Of a stretch of DNA of 64,000 nucleotides, positions 1 to 7,393 are shown piece by piece (the first letter of the stretch is position 1; each line of letters opens with the position of its first letter). The notes below the pieces were generated by a model. That model did no database searches, had not been told where the DNA came from, and worked only from the letters and a program-made list of their open reading frames with translations. The position numbers and the translations under genes are program-made. This stretch comes from Bradyrhizobium sp. AZCC 1721 (GTDB lineage: Bacteria; Pseudomonadota; Alphaproteobacteria; Rhizobiales; Xanthobacteraceae): assembly GCF_036924715.1 (NCBI RefSeq), contig NZ_JAZHSB010000001.1, positions 5,943,001-6,007,000 on the forward strand, read 5' to 3'.

Positions 1-717
1 ACGGCCAAGAAATCATGGGTGACAAGCGCCGGTCACGCACAAAGCTACGTCGTCTCGGCGATCGCGCCTGAAGGGCAGAGCCCAACGGATTCGACCATTT
101 ATCTTGTCGCCAGTGACACGGCCGGACTGTCGGTTGCCGGCCCGTGGGATGGTCTCGGGATGCGCGCCAACGCTTCCGCGCCGATGATGCTCGATGATTG
201 CAAGATTGAAGCCGATCTCCAGCTCACGGACGACGGCGCCGGATTCAAGGCGATGCTGGAGGTCGTGCTTCCGCTATTCAACCTCGGAACATCGGCGGTC
301 GCGCTTGGTCTTTGCCGGGCTGCGGTGTCGGGGACGGCAGCACATCTCAACGGCGCTCGCTTCGAGCATTTGGGCCAGACGCTCGGCGAGAGCCTGCCGA
401 CGCTCCGCGCACAGCTTGCAACGATGCAGATCGACACCGATGGGCTTGCAGCGCGCATCGACGATCTCGTTGATCATCTTGAGCGCCCCCGAGACACCAC
501 TATGCTGCGTGTGCTGGAGAGCAAGGCGGCGGCGGGTGATGTCGCCATCGCCGTCACCTCGGCGGCGATGCGGGCGTGCGGAGGCGCTGCATTTTCCAAG
601 CATCTGGCCATCGAGCGATTGTTCCGCGATGCACATGCAGGCGCCGTCATGGCGCCGACGGGCGATGTGCTGCGCGAGTTCATCGGCAAAGCCGTTTTGG
701 GAATACCGCTGTTCTAG
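1..717 (+). CDS. acyl-CoA dehydrogenase-like flavoprotein, C-terminal part (5' end outside window)
   Basis: The reading frame is open from base 1 and ends at TAG 715-717, so the gene is cut by the window edge. The visible 238 residues open with KKSWVTSAGHA, the typical end of the flavin-adjacent middle beta domain of acyl-CoA dehydrogenases, followed by WDGLGMRAN and the all-alpha C-terminal domain with its ACGGAAFSKHLAIERLFRDA helix and PLF end. GTG at 19 is an internal codon, not the real start. The family oxidises acyl-CoA thioesters with FAD, but related flavoproteins act as FMNH2-dependent monooxygenases (DszC/SfnC type). The C-terminal part alone does not separate these. The next gene downstream is a PhnD/SsuA-like binding protein, which makes a sulfur- or phosphonate-related role possible but unproven. 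Confidence 0.8.
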   Translation, partial: TAKKSWVTSAGHAQSYVVSAIAPEGQSPTDSTIYLVASDTAGLSVAGPWDGLGMRANASAPMMLDDCKIEADLQLTDDGAGFKAMLEVVLPLFNLGTSAVALGLCRAAVSGTAAHLNGARFEHLGQTLGESLPTLRAQLATMQIDTDGLAARIDDLVDHLERPRDTTMLRVLESKAAAGDVAIAVTSAAMRACGGAAFSKHLAIERLFRDAHAGAVMAPTGDVLREFIGKAVLGIPLF

Positions 718-784
718 TGGTCCGATCCCAACATTCGCATTCCATTCGGAACCAGGTTTGCGAACGTTGGGATCAAAGACCACT
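716..784. repeat. imperfect inverted repeat between the acyl-CoA dehydrogenase and the PhnD-like gene
   Basis: The left arm begins AGTGGTC at 716 and contains GATCCCAACATTCGCA. The right arm contains TGCGAACGTTGGGATC and ends GACCACT at 784. The arms pair over about 24 bases with one or two mismatches and a small bulge, around a loop of about 20 bases. The left arm overlaps the stop codon of the upstream gene. It could be a transcript-end hairpin, a regulator site or a small mobile remnant. There is no T-run, so it is not a classical intrinsic terminator. Confidence 0.6.
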
Positions 785-839
785 GGCAAACTATGGTGAT
801 CGCATTTGGAATATTGAGCCCGAGAAGCGAGATGCAATC

Positions 840-1685
840 ATGAGCCGGACGATCTGGGTAGGCGCCGTCGCATATGACCCGAAGGTGATTGGCATCTGGG
901 AGGGCATGCGACGCTACTTTCACGAGGAAGCGGGCCTCGCCGTCGAGGTGGTGCTGTTTCAAAGTTACGAGGCGCAGGTCGCTGCCCTCCTGGCCTCGCC
1001 GAGCGAACGGCTGCCGCGCATCGACATCGGATGGAATACGAACCTCGCCTATATCCAGGCCGATGCCTGGAGCGACCATCGCTGCCGACCGATCGCGATG
1101 CGCGACACGGATGTGGGCTGGATGACCAAGATCGTGGCGGTCACTGGCGGCCCGGTGGCGACGCTTGCCGATCTCAAGAGCCGCACCCTCGCTCTCGGCA
1201 GCCGCGACAGCGGCCATGCGGCAATCCTCCCGGTCTATTTTCTGCACCGTGAGGGACTGGTTGAGGGGAAGGACTACCAAACGCTGCGCTTCAACAGCGA
1301 CGTCGGCAAGCACGGCGACACGGGTACAAGCGAGTCCGAGGTCGTTCGCGCGGTGCTCGACGGCCGCGCCGATGCGGGCGCAATCGGCAGCCCATTCTGG
1401 AACGCGGTGCGTACCGAGCGTCTCGTGCCGCAAGGTGCGCTGACCGAGATCTGGACCTCGCAGCCCTATAACCACTGCATGTTCACGGCGCGATCGGATC
1501 TGGACCCCGCGTTGGAGCAGCAGTTTGCCGAAGCATTATTTGGGATGAGCTACGATAACCCGGCCCATCGTCCTGTGCTCGAAGCGGAAGGGTTGCGCCA
1601 ATGGATAGCACCGCAGCTTGAAGCGTATGCGCAGTTACGGGAAGCGTCGACGCAGCAAGGTTTCCTAACGCGGCCTTTGGCCTAG
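840..1685 (+). CDS. PhnD/SsuA/transferrin-like substrate-binding protein without signal peptide
   Basis: This 281-residue protein (ATG 840, TAG 1683-1685) has the two-lobed layout of PhnD-type binding proteins. It starts with a beta strand, WVGAVAYDP, then an early helix IWEGMRRYF. It has the hinge-side segment LADLKSRTLALGSRDSGHA at about 110-130, equivalent to the DLKGK...SGS segment of PhnD/SsuA proteins. Near 175-195 is VVRAVLDGRADAGAIGSPFWN, the usual 'gene-product-probes-own-pocket' region. It has no signal peptide or lipobox, which is odd for a periplasmic receptor, and no ABC permease or ATPase lies next to it. It may act in the cytoplasm as a sensor or carrier, or be exported by an unrecognised route. 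It is convergent with the TusA/radical-SAM gene. Confidence 0.75.
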   Translation: MSRTIWVGAVAYDPKVIGIWEGMRRYFHEEAGLAVEVVLFQSYEAQVAALLASPSERLPRIDIGWNTNLAYIQADAWSDHRCRPIAMRDTDVGWMTKIVAVTGGPVATLADLKSRTLALGSRDSGHAAILPVYFLHREGLVEGKDYQTLRFNSDVGKHGDTGTSESEVVRAVLDGRADAGAIGSPFWNAVRTERLVPQGALTEIWTSQPYNHCMFTARSDLDPALEQQFAEALFGMSYDNPAHRPVLEAEGLRQWIAPQLEAYAQLREASTQQGFLTRPLA

Positions 1686-1733
1686 CAGCCGAGCCAAAGG
1701 CCCGATCCAGCGTTGAGTGAGCTCCGCGCCTTG

Positions 1734-2780
1734 TCAGGCGCAATTGAAAATCATCGCCAACCTGCGCTGATGTTCGGATTCGCGATCGAAGGCGCGGCGC
1801 ACGGCTGCGAAGGATTCGGCGAGCGGAAAGATTTCACGGCTGACCAGCAGGTCGTCATCCTCGGCTCCAACGGGATGCCAAAACACGCCCTCCGCCGTAA
1901 TCGTCATCTCGGGAACCAGATCTGCCCTTGCCAAAGCGATGCCCTGCGTGGCGGAGCCTCGCAGCGCAATCCGCCTGATCACCCGGTTCTCCTCGCTAAT
2001 ATGATGAGCGTCAAGGAAGCTGCGGAACTCATCGGCCTCTGCGTCAGTCGACACTGTAGCCGCCAAACGCACCCGGAATCCTTCAGCGCGGGCCCGTTCG
2101 ATTCCCTTCCAGGCGCGTGCCCATGTCCCCTTTCCTCGATGGCTGTCGTGGCGCTCCGGCGTGGGACTGTCGAGACTAATCTGGAAGGTTACGCGCTCGC
2201 GCGGCAACGAGCGCAGCGTTGCGAGCCGACTCCCGGCAAACAGCATGCCGTTGGTGAGAACTGTGGTCGGCGCCGCCGCAGCGCACGCGGCAATGATCTC
2301 GCCAATATTCGGCAGCATAAATGGCTCGCCGCCGGTAACAAAAATCTCCCTGACGCCGAGCTCCGGTGCCTCGGCGGCGATCTGTCGCACCCGCTCGATA
2401 CCGAGGGCCCGCCGCGGAGCTTTGGGTGACGAGCGTACGCAACAATAGTCGCAGCTCAGGTTGCAGTCGAAGTTGGTATAAAGCCACAGGCGAGAGCCGA
2501 CGAGCCGATCTTCTGCGACGTTCTCGGGAGCCTCTCCGTACCGGAGCACCCAACGGGTGCGACCTTTTTCGACGGCTGTGTCGACCAAACTGTTGCGGGT
2601 GAAACGACACCATGCCTCGAGCTCGGGGCCGATGCTCGGATCGCCGCTGATCACGGCCACCAGATCGCCTTTACGGATTCGGCGGAGCGCAGCTATCAAA
2701 TCCGGCAAGAGACCCGAGGCAAATGTCTTGCTGCCAGCATCGAGTTCAACGTTTGCGTTCGTTCTCATGAACAAACCCAT
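1734..2780 (-). CDS. TusA-like domain fused to a radical SAM domain
   Basis: From the ATG at 2780 the product is 348 residues; an ATG at 2768 is equally possible. A TTG at 2846 opens a longer frame, but it has no ribosome binding site and adds no TusA-like sequence. Residues about 10-80 match TusA in layout (ALRRIRKGDLVAVISGDPSI and EAWCR), but the sulfur-carrying Cys-Pro of TusA is absent: the stretch reads ASGLLPDL. Residues about 97-300 are a radical SAM core with Cys106-x3-Cys110-x2-Cys113 for the 4Fe-4S cluster and TGGEPF downstream. No SPASM-type multi-Cys tail is seen; the protein ends FNCA. Radical SAM enzymes start radical chemistry from S-adenosylmethionine. The substrate here is unknown. 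Confidence 0.8.
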   Translation of the reverse strand: MGLFMRTNANVELDAGSKTFASGLLPDLIAALRRIRKGDLVAVISGDPSIGPELEAWCRFTRNSLVDTAVEKGRTRWVLRYGEAPENVAEDRLVGSRLWLYTNFDCNLSCDYCCVRSSPKAPRRALGIERVRQIAAEAPELGVREIFVTGGEPFMLPNIGEIIAACAAAAPTTVLTNGMLFAGSRLATLRSLPRERVTFQISLDSPTPERHDSHRGKGTWARAWKGIERARAEGFRVRLAATVSTDAEADEFRSFLDAHHISEENRVIRRIALRGSATQGIALARADLVPEMTITAEGVFWHPVGAEDDDLLVSREIFPLAESFAAVRRAFDRESEHQRRLAMIFNCA

Positions 2781-2803
2781 GGTCCTACAGACGTTCCGCG
2801 CGG

Positions 2804-2851
2804 ACCGCACCAGCTTCGCACCAGAAACGATCTGGCCAGAACGCAATGAAC
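2804..2851. repeat. dispersed 48-bp element, copy 1, with tandem GCACCAG boxes
   Basis: GCACCAG occurs at 2807-2813 and again at 2818-2824, exactly 11 bases apart, inside a 48-base stretch that recurs at 11493-11540 with about 40 of 48 bases equal. It lies 24 to 71 bases upstream of the TusA/radical-SAM start at 2780. Seven-base half-sites repeated every 11 bases are the layout bound by OmpR/PhoB-type response regulators, so an operator is plausible. The regulator is not known. Confidence 0.5.
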
Positions 2852-2897
2852 AGGATCAATCTCCGACGAAAATGCAGGAAAATCAACGATCGCGTTG

Positions 2898-2953
2898 TTT
2901 GTCCTCCCGCTTATACCAGTCCGGTTGCAGGTCGAGTCCTGCCGGGCCCACCA
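2898..2953 (+). tRNA. decayed 3' fragment of a tRNA gene (Met/Ile CAU type), possible attachment-site scar
   Basis: Bases 2923-2953 have the T-arm and acceptor end of an alphaproteobacterial CAU-anticodon tRNA: a GCAGG/CCTGC T-stem, then CGGGCCCACCA with encoded CCA. The T-loop reads TCGAGT instead of TTCGAGT, so one base is missing and the copy cannot be functional. Bases about 2898-2922 still vaguely resemble the anticodon arm, but no 5' half (D-arm) is present. Such 3'-end copies are what tRNA-targeting integrases leave at island ends. Confidence 0.5.
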
Positions 2954-2976
2954 GCGATCCCCGCCGCTTCTCGAAA

Positions 2977-4179
2977 CTATGTTTGCTGGACAAGGGAATG
3001 CAACGCCTTGACCGCGGCCTCCCGGTTCTCCACAGGGACAAACAGACTGACCGAATGCGGCGACAACACGTAGTTGTCGGGGACGATCCCGTGATGTCCG
3101 AGAACCTGCAACGCCTTGAACGGCAATTCCGACGAAACGCCACCGAAGCAGGTGAGACTCACCGAGCTCGAAGCCTCGCGCAGTTTGCGCAGACCCTTGC
3201 TTGCCTCCAGCGTGCGCAGCAGGGCGTCGAGCCACTCCGAATCACAGGCCACGGTCATGCTGGTTTTTCCCGCGGTGAAGTGTGATGCCAGGAGCTGCGG
3301 CCAGGACAGGCTGTTTTGCTTGAGATGCTGCGCGAATTTCTCGAATCCGTGATTGAGATCTTTGGAATCGATTTCCACATGCTCAATGCGAGCCATCGAG
3401 TTGACGGCCAGAACCCTTCCGTTTTCCATGTCTGCAACCCCTTTCGTCACTTGCGTGCTGTGTTCAACGCCGCCCCACTGCTTGAGAACCAGAGGCACAT
3501 CCTGACTTTGCGCCAGCTCTACGCTGCGAAAATGCAGGATCTTTGCACCCCAGAAGCACATCTCGGACAGGGATGCGAAGTCCACTCGCCGCAGCGGCCT
3601 TGCATCCGGCACGATGCGCGGATCGGCCGAACAAATTCCGTCGACTTCTTTGATGATTTCACAGCGTTCGGCCTTCAACGCCGCAGCCATCGCAACGGCC
3701 GTGGTGTCGCTGCCGCCCCGGCCAAGCGTGGTGATTTCCCGGGTCGCCGGGTTCACGCCCTGAAATCCTGCAAGCACTACGACGCGTCCGCGATCAAGCT
3801 CCTCACGCACTCGAATGGGCCGTACATCCAGAATGCGTGCGGAGGAATGGGAGCCGTCGGTCATCACGCCGGCCTGGCTGCCGGTGAAGCTGATCGCGGG
3901 CACGCCGAGATCGGAAAGCGCCATGCTCATCAGGGACATGCTGATGCGCTCGCCGGTCGTTAGCAGCATGTCGAGTTCACGGCGATTGGGTGTCGGGCTT
4001 ACCTGATAAGCCATCTGGATCAATTGGTCGGTGGTCTTGCCCATTGCGGAGACGATCGCCACGACACGATGACCACGGCCATGCAGGTCGGCGAGACTGC
4101 GCGCAACCGCGCGAATTTTCTCCGGTGTTTCTAGGCAGACACCGCCATATTTTTGCACGATGATGGGATGGTTGCGCAT
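2977..4179 (-). CDS. aspartokinase-family protein (LysC paralogue)
   Basis: The 400-residue product has the amino-acid kinase fold of aspartokinases. It starts with IIVQKYGGVCLETPEKI (the KxGG nucleotide/substrate motif, here KYGG rather than KFGG), then TTGERISMSLMSMAL at about 75, SFTGSQAGVMTD at about 95, and TTLGRGGSDTTAVAMA at about 150. Residues about 265-400 form a divergent regulatory region resembling two ACT domains. Aspartokinase makes beta-aspartyl phosphate from aspartate and ATP for Lys, Thr, Met and diaminopimelate. Its ATG (4179) touches the nagA stop (4180-4182), so translation is probably coupled. This is probably not the housekeeping LysC, because the context and the substituted motif are unusual. 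A dedicated metabolite role is possible. Confidence 0.8.
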   Translation of the reverse strand: MRNHPIIVQKYGGVCLETPEKIRAVARSLADLHGRGHRVVAIVSAMGKTTDQLIQMAYQVSPTPNRRELDMLLTTGERISMSLMSMALSDLGVPAISFTGSQAGVMTDGSHSSARILDVRPIRVREELDRGRVVVLAGFQGVNPATREITTLGRGGSDTTAVAMAAALKAERCEIIKEVDGICSADPRIVPDARPLRRVDFASLSEMCFWGAKILHFRSVELAQSQDVPLVLKQWGGVEHSTQVTKGVADMENGRVLAVNSMARIEHVEIDSKDLNHGFEKFAQHLKQNSLSWPQLLASHFTAGKTSMTVACDSEWLDALLRTLEASKGLRKLREASSSVSLTCFGGVSSELPFKALQVLGHHGIVPDNYVLSPHSVSLFVPVENREAAVKALHSLVQQT

Positions 4180-5388
4180 CTAACCTCGGTGAGAAGCCTC
4201 GCTCGCCTCGCCCATCGAACCGACACCGCCAATCCATGTGCCGACGACTTCAAAATTCGGATTGAAGGCGACAAGGTCCGCGCGGTATCCGGGCGCGATC
4301 CGTCCAAGCTCGGACTCAAGGCCCAGAAATGCCGCTGATGTCCGCGAGGCCATGATGAGGGCATCGACAAGGGAGATTCCGAGCAGCGCAACAGCGTTGC
4401 GCACCGCCTCGATCATGGTGAGGTGAGCGCCCGCGAGCGTGCCATCGGGGCCAGTCAGGCGATTTTTGTGCAACGTGATCTGCCTTCCTTGCAGCATGAA
4501 TTGCCGGTCGTTCGTGCCCGCCAGTGGCATGGCATCGGTGACCAGCATCAATCGATCGCGCCCCTTGCAGCGGAAAGCAATACGCAAACCGGTGCGGTCA
4601 ACGTGGATGCCGTCGCAGATGATCCCTGCAAACAGCCGGTCATCCCCAAGCGCCGCGCCCACCAAACCCGGCTCCCGGGCGTTCAACTGCGACATGGCAT
4701 TGAACAGATGGGTGACCCCCGAGATACCGCGATCGACCACCTGCCCGATTTCGGCTGCGGTGGCGTCGCTGTGGCCGGCCGCGATACGCAATCCGGCGCC
4801 GATCAATTCATCGATCATGGACGCGGGCACGCATTCCGGGGCCAAGGTCACAATGGAGCGGCCGCGGCCCCCAAAACTTTTGATCGCGGCGAGATCGCGC
4901 CGATCGGGCACGCGTATCTCGGCTTCCGGATGAATGCCCTTGCGAGACCTGTTGAGGGCCGGTCCTTCCAGATGAAAGCCGAGAACGCCGGAAATCTTCA
5001 GACAAGCCTGGGCGACTGCAGCCAATCGCTCGATGACCTCGCTGCGATCGGTGATGAGGGTCGGCAAGCAGCCCGTGGTCCCCGCCTTGCGGTGCGCCTC
5101 GACGATGCGTCGAACGCCAGCCTCCGTCGGCTGGTCGTTGAGAAGAACGCCCCCGCCTCCGTTCACCTGGATGTCGATGAATCCGGGTGCAAGGATCGCG
5201 TCTGCGGGAAGACGGATTGAGGCGCGCGCCTCCGCCTCGCCGAAGGTGACGCTTTCAATCCGCCCCTGCGAGATCCTGACCGACCCCGGCCCGCGCATCT
5301 CGGCACCATCAAAGATGTGCTGCGCGGCAATGGTGAGAGAGGAAGAACCTGCGTGGCCCATCAGCATTGATCCGACAATGGTAGTCAC
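4180..5388 (-). CDS. nagA: N-acetylglucosamine-6-phosphate deacetylase
   Basis: This amidohydrolase removes acetate from GlcNAc-6-P to give glucosamine-6-P in the cytoplasm. Family signs in order are LAPGFIDIQVNGGGG (about 66-80), GFHLEGPALN with the metal-binding Glu (about 137), AAGHSDAT (about 206), THLFNAM (about 227), ICDGIHVD (about 260) and VTDAMPLAGT with the catalytic Asp (about 285). The length of 402 residues is normal. The outer start is a GTG at 5388; ATGs at 5367 and 5361 are also possible, and the homologous part begins near LTIAAQHIFDG. It is divergent from the nagK-like kinase and directly precedes the aspartokinase paralogue. Its product feeds the SIS-domain protein encoded at 7390. 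Confidence 0.92.
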   Translation of the reverse strand: MTTIVGSMLMGHAGSSSLTIAAQHIFDGAEMRGPGSVRISQGRIESVTFGEAEARASIRLPADAILAPGFIDIQVNGGGGVLLNDQPTEAGVRRIVEAHRKAGTTGCLPTLITDRSEVIERLAAVAQACLKISGVLGFHLEGPALNRSRKGIHPEAEIRVPDRRDLAAIKSFGGRGRSIVTLAPECVPASMIDELIGAGLRIAAGHSDATAAEIGQVVDRGISGVTHLFNAMSQLNAREPGLVGAALGDDRLFAGIICDGIHVDRTGLRIAFRCKGRDRLMLVTDAMPLAGTNDRQFMLQGRQITLHKNRLTGPDGTLAGAHLTMIEAVRNAVALLGISLVDALIMASRTSAAFLGLESELGRIAPGYRADLVAFNPNFEVVGTWIGGVGSMGEASEASHRG

Positions 5389-5407
5389 GGACTCGTGAGA
5401 CGAGTCC
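5389..5407. promoter_or_regulatory. perfect palindrome in the divergent nagA/nagK-like promoter region
   Basis: GGACTCG at 5389-5395 and CGAGTCC at 5401-5407 form 7-base perfect arms around TGAGA. The site lies at the 5' edge of nagA, inside the short shared promoter region with the kinase gene, so it could be the operator of an amino-sugar regulator. No regulator gene lies next to it. Confidence 0.35.
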
Positions 5408-5478
5408 CGTACAAGACTTCATATGTACACCAAGGCGCTTTGGGAGGACCCGGAGCGAAACCTTCGCGTTAACTTTCC

Positions 5479-6417
5479 ATGGGAACAAAGGATACCACGT
5501 ATCTCGGCATTGATGGCGGCGGAACCCGCTGCCGCGCCCGGATCGAGGACGAAAACGGCAGGGTACTCGGTGCAGCAAGCTCGGGACCTGCCACGACGCG
5601 GATTGGCTTCGAGAAGGCCTGGCGGTCCATCATGGAGGCCACTGAAGCGACAGCCGCACAGGCCGGACTGACGCACGAGGATTTCGCGCGGATGCACGCC
5701 GGAATTGGCCTTGCCGGTCTTGGTCGCCGGGGTGCGGAAGCGGCACTCAACAAGATCGCGCATCCCTTTGCCTCCGTCATCTTCATCAGCGACGGCCTGG
5801 CGGCCTGTCTCGGCGCCCATAGCGGCGCGGACGGGGCCATCGTGGTAGCCGGCACAGGCTCGGTGGGTGTCGGCCTCATCGATGGCCGCGAAATCCGTAT
5901 CGCCGGTTACGGCTTTCCCGTGTCGGATGAAGGCAGCGGTGCCGATATCGGCCTGCAGGTTGTTCGACTGGCGTTGCGGGCCGCGGATCGACGCGGCGAG
6001 CTGACCCCATTGCTTTCAGAGGTGCTGGGCGCATTCGATCATGATCCTTATCAGGCGGTGGCCTGGTCTGAAGAAGCCAGGGCCACAGACTACGCTGCGT
6101 TCGCGCCGATCGTGATGCGGCACGCCAATCAGGGCGATCCGGTCGGCCGACGCATTGTGGAACGCGCGGCCGATGCCATTGGCGATCTGCTCGATCTGTT
6201 TCTGGCGAGAGGAATTGACCGGCTCTCGCTGGTGGGCGGGCTCGCGGATGCCATTACGCCGTGGCTGACGCCCGACCTGCGTGCCCGCCTGAGGTGTCCC
6301 GACGCCGACGCGGCGGCCGGCGCGTTACTGGTTGCGCGAGGGCGGCTTGACCTGCCCAAGAGAGAACTGCCCGAGAGAGAAGCTGACCAGGAACAGGCTT
6401 CAAAGTTCCGCGTTTGA
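5479..6417 (+). CDS. BadF/BadG/NAGK-family ATPase, probable N-acetylglucosamine (amino sugar) kinase
   Basis: The 312-residue product has the ASKHA kinase fold. TYLGIDGGGTRCRARI near the N terminus is the phosphate-1 loop, FISDGLAACLGAH (about 115) is phosphate-1/connect, and AIVVAGTGSVGVGL (about 128) is phosphate-2. DEGSGADIG (about 155) matches the DEGSG motif of GlcNAc/glucosamine kinases. LSLVGGLAD near 254 is the adenosine site. It should phosphorylate GlcNAc (or MurNAc/GlcN) with ATP for NagA and MurQ. The ATG at 5479 leaves a 90-base promoter gap to divergent nagA. It ends just before murQ (ATG 6437), so the two are probably co-transcribed. Confidence 0.85.
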   Translation: MGTKDTTYLGIDGGGTRCRARIEDENGRVLGAASSGPATTRIGFEKAWRSIMEATEATAAQAGLTHEDFARMHAGIGLAGLGRRGAEAALNKIAHPFASVIFISDGLAACLGAHSGADGAIVVAGTGSVGVGLIDGREIRIAGYGFPVSDEGSGADIGLQVVRLALRAADRRGELTPLLSEVLGAFDHDPYQAVAWSEEARATDYAAFAPIVMRHANQGDPVGRRIVERAADAIGDLLDLFLARGIDRLSLVGGLADAITPWLTPDLRARLRCPDADAAAGALLVARGRLDLPKRELPEREADQEQASKFRV

Positions 6418-6436
6418 TGGCGCATGGATCAACGAT

Positions 6437-7393
6437 ATGGCCACCGAAGAAGTCGATCCCCGCTTTGCCGATCTTGATGCATGGCCGCTGACGTCAGCGA
6501 TGGAAGCGATGTGGGAGGGCCAGCTTGCGGCAGTCGCGGCGATCGGCCATGCCCTTCCCGCGATCACCGCGGCGACCGAAGCGGCCAAGGCGGCGCTGGG
6601 CGATCGCGGACGCATTGTGTATGTCGGCGCCGGCACCTCGGGCCGCGTGGCGGTCCAGGACGGTGCCGAGCTGATGCCGACCTTCGCCTGGCCCAACGAG
6701 CGCGTCCGCTTCATCGTCGCCGGCGGAGACAGCGCGTTCGTCAGCAGCATCGAGGGCGCGGAGGATGATGTCGATGATGCGGTCACGCAGATCAATGCCG
6801 CGCGGCTCACAGCGCACGACGTGGTGATCGCCGTTGCCGCCAGCGGAACGACGCCATTCACGGTCGCGGCGCTGCAGCAGGCAGGCTCTTTCGGTGTAGT
6901 GACGATCGGTGTCGCCAACAATCCCGGCACCGTATTGCTGGCATCGGCAAAGTTTCCGATCTTGATCGAGACCGGCCGCGAGCTGATCGCCGGCTCCACG
7001 CGGATGAAGGCGGGCACCGCACAGAAGATTGTGCTCAACCTGATCTCCTCAGGGATCATGCTGCGCCTTGGCCGGGTGTATCGTGGCATGATGGTGAACA
7101 TGCAGCCGACCAATGCCAAACTGAAGCGGCGCGCCGAGGCCATGGTGGCGCAAATCGCGCACTGTGATCCGTCGCACGCGGCACGCTCGCTTGAGCAGGC
7201 CGAGGGAGACATCAAGACGGCAGGCCTTCTGGCGTTGGGTCTCGACAGGGTTGATGCCGAGACCATTCTGAAAAGCTGTGACGGCAACCTTCGGCGCGTG
7301 TTTGCCGAGCTCGCCAAGGATCACAACAAGGATCGCAACCGGCATCCCAAGGAAGCGGCGCCACGCAAGCAAGGCGGAGCGGTTGAGCCGTGA
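6437..7393 (+). CDS. murQ: N-acetylmuramic acid 6-phosphate etherase
   Basis: MurQ splits the lactyl ether of MurNAc-6-P to give GlcNAc-6-P and D-lactate during wall recycling. From ATG 6437 the protein is 318 residues, close to the usual length. It has an SIS fold with IVYVGAGTSGRVAVQDGAEL (sugar-phosphate loop and catalytic Glu region, about 59-80), GGDSAFVSSIEGAEDD (about 98), AVAASGTTPFTVAAL (about 135) and the family signature AGSTRMKAGTAQK (about 188-200). The frame is open further upstream into the kinase gene, but that part is not MurQ-like. The stop TGA 7391-7393 overlaps the GTG start of the next SIS gene, giving translational coupling. Confidence 0.93.
   Translation: MATEEVDPRFADLDAWPLTSAMEAMWEGQLAAVAAIGHALPAITAATEAAKAALGDRGRIVYVGAGTSGRVAVQDGAELMPTFAWPNERVRFIVAGGDSAFVSSIEGAEDDVDDAVTQINAARLTAHDVVIAVAASGTTPFTVAALQQAGSFGVVTIGVANNPGTVLLASAKFPILIETGRELIAGSTRMKAGTAQKIVLNLISSGIMLRLGRVYRGMMVNMQPTNAKLKRRAEAMVAQIAHCDPSHAARSLEQAEGDIKTAGLLALGLDRVDAETILKSCDGNLRRVFAELAKDHNKDRNRHPKEAAPRKQGGAVEP

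Noticed and set aside
2781..2846. TTG 2846 as start of the TusA/radical-SAM gene
   Set aside because: It has no ribosome site, the added residues are not TusA-like, and the stretch contains the repeated 48-bp element that looks regulatory.
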